Shown here piece by piece: positions 24,536 through 35,500 of a stretch of DNA of 64,000 nt. This DNA comes from Mastacembelus armatus (lineage: Eukaryota > Chordata > Actinopteri > Synbranchiformes > Mastacembelidae). The position numbers and the translations under genes are program-made. Location of the stretch: NCBI RefSeq assembly GCF_900324485.2, contig NC_046642.1, positions 19,404,358 to 19,468,357 on the forward strand, read 5' to 3'. The notes below the pieces were generated by a model. It worked only from the letters and a program-made list of their open reading frames with translations. It was not told the DNA's origin and made no database searches. Each line of letters begins with the position of its first letter. The first letter of the stretch is position 1.

Positions 24536-27411
24536 CTACTTCTGTCCAGGTGCTTGGACTGAAGGTTCAGGGTTGTCTCCCTCAGGCTCGTCAGTGCTGC
24601 CGTATTTGCTCTTTAAAGAACGGCCCAAAAACAGCCAGTACTCTTTACGGATGGTGTCCTTCTCCTGTGCCAGAAGTTCACAAATCTTAAAGGGGGAGAA
24701 CAAACAACACAAGGGTCAGAAAATGATAAAAAATGGAATCATTTTTAAGGCTCAAAATTGTAACAACTTTCAAAGCTCTATTTGCCTACTTCTATGGCTT
24801 TTCTTAAAGTTTCCTTTCGTTTCTCCTCTTCCTCATTTTCCAAGGCATCCTCATAGCAATCAAAGAGAAATGCTAGAAGGTAAGGTGAACAGTGTGTCTC
24901 CTTCAGCTCCAGGACTCTCTCCAGCAGGCCAGGTTGAGATGACAGACCTCTGTCTTGCATCATCCTAAGAAAAAAAAAAAAAAAAGTTAGTGATTTTTTC
25001 CATTTTTCATAACCAAGTCTCCTACTTGTTTTTCCCCTGTAGCATGTAATATACTGAGAATGACTGGAAATAAAAAAAGAGTTGTCTTAAAGAAATGTCT
25101 TTCACTCAGACTCAGGGTGAATAAATTCATATATCAAATAAAATATGAACATATTTGCTCCTTGCAGATTTCCTGGGATTTAAATAATGTCTTTTACATC
25201 TTACCCTTTCAAATAGTTCCATGCACTTTCATTGTGGGGAGCCTTCCTGATCTGGTTCAGACAATACCTTTAAGAATATAAAAGATCAGTTGCATTAAAA
25301 ATATGCATGAGAAAACTTTAGGCCACAGACATAACAGATAATAAAAATACCTTAGTTAACTAAATGATTTTAAGACAGCTTTACTTTGGGAAATTATTAG
25401 ATAAAGTGATGCTTATTGCTCAAGAAAATAATCTTAAACATAGTCACTGGAAATTCAGGATCTTATTACTGAAAGATGTACAAAATGTATTTGCAGGTAA
25501 AAGTATCAAATAATCTAAACTGTTAATGGCAGAAACAGTCTTAAAAAAATGCTGTCATTTTTCATCCAACTTTAAGATGCAAATTAACTATGTGTCCAAA
25601 TCTTAAATATTTTTAGCAAAGTACTCACTGAATCTCTCTGTCAATTATGGCTGGATCAGAGAAGCCTGTAGAGTGAGAAATTACAAAATGCCTCTGGTTC
25701 CAAGCAGAATTATTCCTCACATCTTCTTCCAAAAGATTCTCCACAAACTCCAGCTCATTGTCCCACAGTTTGTACTCCTGAAAAAGGAGCAAAGCCGTTG
25801 GAAACGAAAGTGTTTGCGTGTCCATGTAATGCTTTTTAGTGGTGGCCCTGCAAAGCCTGAGACAAATACTGACTAAAAGAGGACTCAAACACACACTACA
25901 AACAACCAAACAAATAAATAAATGATTCAGTCTGGCAGAGTGTTTCTCTGTGGGCAGGAAATTGGATGTCAGTCCTCAATTCTGAAGCCAAGAACTCCAA
26001 CACCTACCTGGATAACCCACTGTCTGTGCTGCCAGGCATGGTAGTTCTTTGCATCTTGGCTAAGTATGTCTGCGATGAACTCCAATTCCTCTGAGGGGTC
26101 ATTCAACCACTCTACCACCATACGTCTGTGATGCCTGTAAATTTGGAGAACCGTTCTTATACTAGTATATAATGTATTTCATTAAACTGAATGACTTTAC
26201 AAATATCCTGCTCCCACCATCCTCGTTTTCAGTCCAATCTTTCCATTTAACAGATTATAGATGAAGATGTGACCTGAAATGGATCAGCCAGCACTTACCA
26301 GACCTGATAGTTTTTAGGCTGCTCCTCAATGATGGCAGTAATATACCTCATCTCCTCCCTCAGGTCCTTTGATAGTGCTTGCAGAAGTACTCTCCTGTAG
26401 TGCCTGCACATTTCCCAACACAAAAACTGTTACATTTCCACAGAGGACACTGTTATTTCTTAAACACAATAAACAGACATGGCCCTTCATTTTTGTTCAC
26501 ACAGCAATGTCTATGAAAATAAAGTGAATGACGTGTAAAACTACAGACCCCTATACTTTTCCACATTCCAAGCATGTAGCACGCTCACCATACTGTGTAA
26601 TTTGCAGCATTTAGCTCAATGGCATCTGCTGTCAAAGCCAGGGCCCGCTCACTTCTTTCATCTTTCTTCAGGAGTGCACGGAAATAGTCATAAACATCTG
26701 AGACTGTTGGAAAACATATAGGGACATAATTTATATATATATATATATAAAAAGGTTACATTAATTTCGCCAGCAAAATATTAAGTCTAAGTTTAACTTC
26801 AGATCGTCTGCTGGCAACCAGTCCCATCAATCTTACACTTTTCAGAATAGGCGATCTTCACTACAGGATTTGGTCCATCATCCTGAGGGACAGGCTCCAG
26901 GTCAGCCCATTCCTTCCTGTCTCTGTAACACAAACACGGTCAAGTTAATGCAGAGCTCCTCCTCATACAAATGCAATAAAGATGAATCAAAACTGGGCAC
27001 ATTTTTATTTGCGCTTCTGTTGGTTTCTTACATTAACTAGTAATTCAGTGGTGGGAAGAACTTAACTAACATTTCAATTGGCACAGCACTATTTTAGTAA
27101 TACGATGTTACCACTACTTGTAGTAACGTTATTATCTCGAGCCTTACCCAAACAAACATTAGACTAAAAATTACCAAACATTACCGTACTACTAGTAATA
27201 AAGCTAATGGGAAAAAGTAGCTTTGTATCGTTAGCACAAGCTAACCACCCAAACATTTATAGAAAATGATAACTAAACGCTACCTGTAAAATAAATATCG
27301 AGTCGGATCAACATCGTACTCGTCCCCGACATGGTCTCCAGGCTCCGCATCAAACTCTTTGTCTTCTGTAACTTCTACAGGGTCATTTGAAGTTTCTTCG
27401 ACTCCAGACAT
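24536..27411 (-). CDS. fnta: FNTA, farnesyltransferase/geranylgeranyltransferase I alpha subunit
   Basis: This is the alpha subunit shared by farnesyltransferase and geranylgeranyltransferase I, which prenylate C-terminal CaaX proteins in the cytosol. Nine coding exons, in transcript order: 27411-27284, 26922-26837, 26703-26589, 26403-26299, 26134-26008, 25777-25629, 25267-25205, 24964-24790, 24685-24536. All junctions use GT-AG and keep frame, giving 365 residues against 379 in human (from memory). The acidic N-terminus is followed by PPTA helical repeats, visible as [53 protein letters not shown] and [10 protein letters not shown]. The protein ends SVQAPGQK before TAG at 24538-24536. Introns are short. 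The start ATG is the only one that gives the acidic leader in frame. No defect was seen. Confidence 0.95.
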
Positions 27412-27728
27412 TGCTAACTTGCTAGCTTAGTTTAATCGCATCTGTGCGCCTTGCGGAAAGAAAAAAACGTCATATCCGGTATAGCAGGACGGTGGATTTA
27501 CTGTGGTCAAGGAATAAAACTGCGCAAATGTTCAGGTTTTCGTCAGCCCGAAGCCTCTGACATTCACTGGTACCAGAATTACCGACGTCTACGGGGCACT
27601 TGAAATCTAAATGAGCTGCAGGTGTCGTGCCAAAGTAGTTATCCCCGACAGGAATTGTATCGCCTGCCGCGGGAGCGCGCATGCATTCAGAATGAAGGTG
27701 GACCTGAGTTGTTGGGCTTGAATGTTAG
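27412..27728. promoter_or_regulatory. fnta: Probable fnta 5' flank and promoter
   Basis: A moderately GC-rich stretch directly upstream of the fnta start, with CpGs clustered at 27590-27685 and an ETS-like CCGGAT on the minus strand near 27475. No TATA box is obvious. The Penelope-like fragment begins right behind it, so the promoter is probably confined to about 0.3 kb. Transcription start not determined. Confidence 0.35.
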
Positions 27729-28172
27729 CTAAGCTAACGAAAAAACAGAAACACTTCGATTCTTTAGTCTTCGTATCAAATATAGCTGTTTTTCTGCACG
27801 ATGCTTTCTCATGTGTCTTTTAGTTTGGTTTCTCCTATACATTACATTACACTGTATAACATACACCACATTGCTCCTTTTTTGTTTTGGTGTCTGGTCT
27901 TTTGGGTGAACCAGTCTCTGACTCAGTGTGTTGGTGGGTTTGAAGTGAACTGGTATCTGATGTTTCCCAAAAATCTGTTTAAGCCTCTCTGAAACACCTG
28001 CTACATAGGGAATGACCAGGTTTTTCCTCTGTGGATCTTGAGGCTCAGCTGTGTCTCTTGTTTTTCTACCTGATGTGGATGTTACCTTATTGAAGGTCCA
28101 CTTGGGGTAGCCACAGGCTTTGAGGGCTGGCTTCAAGTGTGTGTCCTCCTTTGGGCCGACTACAGTGCACAT
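27729..28172 (-). mobile_element. Penelope-like retroelement fragment (broken fossil)
   Basis: The minus-strand translation contains KACGYPKWTFNK, IPYVAGVSERLKQIF, VHFKPTNTL, RLVHPKDQTPK and SNVVYVIQC. This is the stretch between reverse transcriptase and GIY-YIG endonuclease in Penelope-like elements of fish, recognised from memory. Only a few hundred bases remain, degraded at the endonuclease end; the reverse transcriptase core is absent. The copy is dead and its age is probably moderate, since the motifs are still readable. It lies about 0.3 kb upstream of fnta in the same orientation. Confidence 0.7.
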
Positions 28173-28199
28173 CCCTGGAGTTACTGAATATTTTCCGCT

Positions 28200-29500
28200 G
28201 TGGTATTGCCATCTATTGACGGTCCCAGCCTCATCGCTGGTGTCAGCGTGTTCGTTTATTGGAATTAGCAGAGGAGAGGTTGGTTGGTCTCAAAAGTATT
28301 TAATTGAAATTCCAAAGCTTGTACAAGGACGTGCTTCCTGGTCAGAATATCACAGTCTGCAAGCAGTTAACTGTAACCAGCTTCACAGGAAGAGAGATGT
28401 AGAACAAAGGAAAACATAACATTATATATTAGTCAAAAATCACATCTCATTGGTTAACTACAGGTGGGGAGGGTTTTGGTTTAGACTTTAACCTTCCCTT
28501 GGTGCACTGAGCTAGACCCAACCTCTCAGCACTGTACCATCCTTCTCTTCTCATCTTCATGTGTAGAGCTGCTCTCCATCCTACAAGACATTTGGTGGCA
28601 CAATACAACTGCAGCCTTCTACACAACAACTCCTTACATGATAACTCACCCTTGATGTCTGTTACTCTCTCATCCATAGCTTCGCCTTGCCTCTCCCTCA
28701 ACAACGGTGTATCATACAGGGCCTCTCTCAGCCTGGCAACTTCACCTTGCCTCCCCCTTAGTGACAGTGTATCATATGGGGCCTGCTCTTTCTGCAGGCT
28801 GATCTTATCTGTAGTATCAGCAATGTCTGTAACCCTTGACCCCCACAACTCAGTCTTACAACTCTTTGCAACAATGTATAAACATTTATAAGAGTAATGA
28901 AATTATAAATTGAATAAGTAAATGTGTAAATTTATTTCCAAACAATTATAAATGAAATTAGTGAAGGTGTAAGACTTATTTCCCCAACACTGGCAGGTCA
29001 TTTGGAGCTATGTTGTGTGTGGCGCCTGAAATATGAATGATTTTGATAAAAATGCAGTTGTGGTACATAGTCTGTGTGAGAGGAAGCAAATTAATATATA
29101 TTCCAAAGTAATTTTTCTTGCCAGACCCTGCTTAAAAGTGTTACTAAATTATGCTCTCCTTAAGACATCTGACTCAAATTCCAATGCCACAGTATGCGTA
29201 TCTTGTGTTTTTGAAATAATTTTTCTGAAGACAAGATCAAGCTATACTTTATTTTTATCGACAACTCTGGACATTATAAAAATAAATAAATGATTCACAG
29301 TCAGTGGATCATAATACAAATTGTTATCAAAATTATGTATCAGCCAGAATGAAGAATTAAACACATGCATGATAACTGTTTCATGAACTTATACATGTTC
29401 TGAATACTTATTTCCAATATCTGTATTGAACCTGTTGACAGAATATAAAATCACCAATTAAATTAGACAGCTATGCAAGTTGAATATGCTTCTTTCTGAC
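28200..29500. other. Unclassified repeat-like and intergenic sequence
   Basis: This holds a two-copy tandem repeat (28681-28798) and AT-rich DNA. A minus-strand frame of 133 codons across 28447-28848 is built on the tandem repeat and has no recognisable domain. The upper end probably contains the aup1 3' UTR, with a minus-strand AATAAA at about 29249-29254 as a candidate signal. Confidence 0.4.
28681..28798. repeat. Two-copy tandem repeat, about 58-bp unit
   Basis: Both units contain a variant of ttgcctc(t/c)ccct followed by gtgtatcata and ggggcctg or agggcctc, spaced about 58 bases apart with several mismatches. The parent element was not identified. Confidence 0.6.
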
Positions 29501-29533
29501 GAGTGTTCGATGATGGCTTGACCCGAAGTGCGT

Positions 29534-32500
29534 TCAGTGACTGTCTTCTTGATTCAATCCATGTTTTTCAATGTAACGTCTGGTAGGGAAATACATCAAA
29601 TTAAGTCAACGCTTGCTTTGTTAATCTCACAAATGTAGCACAGACACACCTGGTACCATCATGGTGTTCATATCAAATAATGCTACACTTGCTACCACTG
29701 GTATAACTCGCCTGAATTCCTAACTAAAGTGTCAGAGGTCAAGCTGTGGGTCTCACAGGTGCAGGTTTTCATTAGGAAGAAAAACATAATTGTCCATCAT
29801 GAGTCTGACAATGTTTTATTCAATGTTTTTATAGTCTTTTAAGGGATCTCGTATTACTCCTATTCCATATTTCTCTGGGCATATTGATCTCACTCCGCTT
29901 CCAGTGTTGGATTTAGAACAAATCTGTAGGGTTTAAATTAGGGAGGGCAGTGTCTTTTTACATAAGACTTTTGCCTAGCACAGCTTTAACACTACATAGA
30001 ATCAGTGCTGAATGACAGACATGACCCCAAGAATGAATCCACACCTGCAAAACTGCAAGACATTGTGCATAATAAAGCAGCTTTGACTTGTCTCTGGCTT
30101 GTTAACATGAACTGAACAGACATGGAGCATTTTCAATGAGCCCCAAAATATCCAATTCAAATGAACGAGACTAACAGAAACATTTATTTCAACACATATT
30201 TCTGCTGTAATATTAACATGAATGCACCTCCTCTTATTAATGATTAACTAATCTTTTTGAGTTGACAGTGTAAAATCCAAGCAAATCTCACCTTCTTGCA
30301 AAATTATACAGTGCTTCTTTTCTCTCTTGGAGAGACAAATGTCTATCAGCTGGGGATTTCCCAAAACATTTGGCAGCAGGCTGTAAATGAAAAGAAAAAC
30401 AGATTTGAATTTAGTAAAAAAAAAAACAACAAAAAACACATGTACAGTATTGTTCAAAATAATAGCAGTAAAATGTGACTAACCAGAATAATCCAGGTTT
30501 TTAGTATATTTTTTATTGCTACATGGCAAACAAGTTACCAATAGGTGCAGTAGATTCTCAGAAAACAAACAAGACCCAGCATTCATGATATGCACGCTCT
30601 TAAGGCTGTGCAATTGGGCAATTAGTTGAAAGGGGTGTGTTAAAAAAAAAAATAGCAGTGTGGCATTCAATCAGTGAGGTCATCAATTTTGTGAAAAAAC
30701 AGGTGTGAATCAGGTGGCCCCTATTTAAGGATGAAGCCAGCACTTGTTGAACATGCATTTGAAAGCCTCAGGAAAATGAGTCGTTCAAGACATTGTTCAG
30801 AAGAACAGCGTACTTTGATTAAAAAGTTGATTGGAGAGGGGAAAACCTATAAAGAGGTGCAAAAAATTATAGGCTGTTCAGCTAAAATGATCTCCAATGC
30901 CTTAAAATGAGGGCAAAACCAGAGAGACGTGGAAGAAAACGGAAGACAACCATCAAAATGGATCGAAGAATAACCAGAATGGCAAAGGCTCAGCCAATGA
31001 TCAGTTCCAGGATGATCAAAGTCTGGAGTTACCTGTAAGTACTGTGACAGTTAGAAGACATGTGTGTGAAGCTAATCTATTTTCAAGAATCCCCCGCAAA
31101 GTCCCTCTGTTAAAAAAAAGGCATGTGCAGAAGAGGTTACAATTTGCCAAAGAACACATCAACTGGCCTAAAGAGAAATGGAGGAACATTTTGTGGACTG
31201 ATGAGAGTAAAATTGTTCTTTTTGGGTCCAAGGGCCATAGACAGTTTGTGAGACCACCCCCAAACTCTGAATTCAAGCCACAGTACACAGTGAAGACAGT
31301 GAAGCATGGTGGTGCAAGCGTCATGATATGGGCATGTTTCTCCTACTATGGTTTTGGGCCTATTTATCACATACCAGGGATTATGGATCAGTTTGCATAT
31401 GTCAAAATACTTGAAGAGGTCTTGTTGCCTTATGCTGAAGAGGACATGCCCTTGAAATGGTTGTTTCACCAAGACAATGATCCCAAACACACTAGTAAAC
31501 GAGCAAAGTCTTGGTGCCAAACCAACAAAATTAATGTTATGGAGCGGCCAGCCCAATCCCCGGACCTTAATCCAATCGAGAACTTGTGGGGTGATATCAA
31601 AAATGCTGTTTCTGAAGCAAAACCAAGAAATGTAAATGAAATGTGGAATGTTGTTAGAGAATCATGGAGTGGAATAACAGCTGAAAGGTGCCACAAGTTG
31701 GTTGACTCCATGCCACACAGATGTGAAGCAGTTATAAAAAACTGTGGTCATACAACTAAATATTAGTTTAGTGATTCACAGGATTGCTAAATCCTAGAAA
31801 CAAAAACATTTGTACAAAATAGTTTTGAGTTTGTACAGTCAATGGCAGACAGTATTTTTTTTGAACACACCCCTTTCAACTAATTGCTCAATTGCACAGC
31901 CTTAAGAGCGTGCATATCATGAATGCTGGGTCTTGTTTGTTTTCTGAGAATCTACTGCACCTATTGGTAACTTGTTTGCCATGTAGCAATAAAAAAATAT
32001 ACTAAAAACCTGGATTATTCTGGTTAGTCACATTGTACTGCTATTATTTTGAGCAATGTGTTCTACAAATATTATCAATTTAAAGCTGTGACAACATAGA
32101 GCTGATTCTAATTCTAAAGCTAAATATTAACATGTACTTACTTCAATGCAACATAGAAATCCCAAGTAATCCAGGGAACATGGAGTTCATGTGTTCATGG
32201 AAAATGGATCCTAAACTCCAACTTCCCTAGTTAAATACACTGTTGCACATAAAATCAAGAAGTCAAACCTTAATTGTGGTAGCTGAACCAGGGGAGTAGG
32301 AGCTGATCTTAGAAGGCCCAAATACAGATGCCCCAGTTGCTTCCGTCGGAGTTTCCTCCTTGTTCTCCAGCAGATTTGTTATAGTGGTATCAACACAATT
32401 GGTTTTTGCTGTAAATAATCAAGGGAAGACTCAAGCGTGCAACAAATAAGATGAAATTGTAGTTTGTAGGGGAAGAGTTGCACATGATTAGGCAACAACT

Positions 32501-35500
32501 AGTTTAATGAAGACTACGTGGTGTGGACAGAGCGATGGAATTGGTAGGGTAGGGTGACAGTAAATTACAAAGGGGTGGCTGGGATATGGGGTCAAAATGT
32601 AACTGAATCCTACCTAAATCCTTTGTGATGACATTCAGGGGGACATGAGGCAGCACATCCTTCACTTGCTGGGCCATCTTAGCAATCCTATGATCATCTG
32701 TGCCCAAACTCTGGACCATGAAACTGAGCCCAATAGAGCCAGGTCGAACACCTAGGGTAAAAACAAGACATCCCCCACTAAAAAACTCAAAACCACCAGC
32801 TGAATCCTCACATGCAGATACTCAAATGTGTTGTGGGTTTTTTTTTTTTCTTTTACTTGTAGATGTCTGTTGCACAGTGTGTCTCTTCCTTTTGATGTGC
32901 TCGGCTTTATCAGCTTTAGTGATCTTCGTGGAGACCACACCAAGTTCACCTGCCAGTAGCTGAATTGAGGAAACATACATAGTGTACTTTTAGTGTACAG
33001 CTGGAGCACAAAAGCAGAAAAGAGGCAATTAGGGACACAGATGGACAGAATAAAGAAGGAAATCATAAATTCTATAATATTTAGTGAACTAAAGCTCCTA
33101 GTAGTTTACTAAGAGAAATCTGAGTATAGGCAATGCAAGAACTGTAAATTGCAGTAGTGCATGTTTTCCCAGATATGTTCTTTACTAACAGAGAATATAT
33201 ATTCTTTATGAACTGACTTGCCAGGCAAACATTGAGTGTTACCTCCTGAACTTTGTTGGCAAATTCCTGCGCAGACTCGCCATCTTGTCTGGACACTGGT
33301 GGGAGCCAACTGGGAGGAAATGAAGAAACAACAAAGCAATGTTGAGAAGGATTCTGACAACGATTTCAGCAACATGGCTAAAAAGCGACAGGAGAGTATA
33401 TAAAACTGAATTTGGAAATCATAGAATCAAGAATTATATGTAAAGAGTTTTGTTTTCCATCCTGTCAAACTCCTGCTCATTAATCAACATCATTGGCTAC
33501 AGACAATGAGTCTGAGACTGTGACCTTTAGCTTTAGCTATTTTGCACTCAGTGGATCTAGTTTACATGAGTCCCATCACCATAAAATCATCTCAGTTTAC
33601 AAGAGGAAAAAAAACTAAACCATTGGATTTTTATCAGTCATTCTGCTGCAGAATACAATGGGTGAATAAAAAAAGCAATTGCCATTATAAATAATGATAC
33701 AAATTATTTAGTACCTTACATGATACACTGTACATGGAACAAAAAATGTCCACAAGAGCTCCATCAGCCAACTAGACTCCAGTGTGCTCTGTGAACAGAA
33801 AAGGCAATAAAGTGAAGTGTAAGGACACACATAGGATATGGACAAGAATAGCTGTAGTAGTGTCCTAGTGACCCAAAACAATCCTGCAGCTATTAAAAAT
33901 ATCCTCACAGATTGTATCTTTACTCACCTCTGACCATCAGAGATAATTATTTTAAGTACTGAGATACATGTATTAGATTTAAACAGCCCAAACTAATCAA
34001 TTTTCTGCTGCTTCCACAAACTGACATTTATTTTGAATTTATTTCTAGATGGATTTTTCTCCTTTTCTGATTTCCTTCCATCCTCTGACTTAGTCAATTT
34101 CTATCTTGCTAAATCTAGTCATATTGTTTTAGTTATGTAACTACCAACCACACCATAAATCTCTCCTCCATGTACTGTTTTTTTTTTTTTTTTTACACAC
34201 ATACAAGACTCAAGGAGTATTTGTACTATCTCAAAAGTCATGCTCAAATGACACTACCGAAGCAATCAATGGTCTTGTTACACGTAAGGCCACAGGTTGA
34301 ACAGAATCAGTCAGCGAGAAAGGCCAGGAACTGAAAAGGAAAAGAAAAAAAAGCATGTTTAGTCTGCATGTGCATATTGTGAACAAATCAATCTGGATAA
34401 GCAAAATCTGACTTTTATTTTTACTAAAAACAAACTGAATTTTGAGCAAGTGAAATGTGCTCTATTTTTATAGTTATTATATCACAAAGTGAAAACAGAG
34501 AAACATAAAGTAAACAGCTTTATCAGCATCCTGTGCATCTCCAGGAGACTTCAGTGAAAACACAGTACACTTGGTTCTGAGTTACTCAAATAAATGATAG
34601 GAATTGAGCAATTCTGCAACTGTTTTCACTTCCGTAGACTTATTTCCCCCATAGAATTCAAGAGGAAAGTCAGTAGGGAGACACAACTGCCAAAAGTATT
34701 CAGCTCTATCTCAGAAGTCTATCTTTTTACAACGACATGACTATGAAGTTAAAAAATTCTAAATGTCCAAAAACTGATGGATCCCCAAGCAGTTACTGCT
34801 GTGCTGGGTGGCCAGTTTACTAAAATCAAGAAAGAAAAGCAAGAAAGCTGAATTAAATGTGCTCTTGAAGTGAGCAGTTTATCCTGCAAATTAAATTTCT
34901 GCACTAACCTGAACTTGAGCAGGCCAACACGGCCATTTGTGGTGTCCTCTTCAGGAAATAGAAGCAAAGGTGGGGTGCCTGCAGTGGAGCAATATCTTCG
35001 AAGAGACTCTCCTATCGCTCCCTGGCCTGATGCTAAATGGATTTCCATGAAGCCTCTGGCCCAACACATAAAGCCTGTTGAGCCCTCTAGCTGTGGCTAA
35101 AAAAAAAGAGATAGTCCAAGCTCACCTAACACTGTTACAGTAAAATACTTAATGTTGCACTGGCAAAACAAAAAGGCAAAGGAAACGCATATAAAAACTT
35201 TTTTTGGTAAAATGCTTCAGACATGCTTTCATGCACACTGTCTTCTCTGTAAATGTACGAGTTACCTGCAGCCACTGACATGTTCATACAGAATATGATG
35301 CACTTTCATCTTTGCAGTTTCACTAGGAGAGCATTTACAGTGCTTCAAAAGTAACAATTAAATGCAGGTAATCTAAAAACTTTATGCACCAGTTAACACA
35401 AAATATGCACAAGGAAATCTAAAGCCATTAGTACAGTGATAGGACTGATGTTCAAAACATACTGTATATTACTACTAATTAATGAAATGATCCAAATTCA

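Noticed and set aside
28447-28848. 133-codon minus-strand frame with internal repeat
   Set aside because: The repeated residues come from the two-copy tandem DNA repeat. No domain was recognised, and the region is repeat-like.
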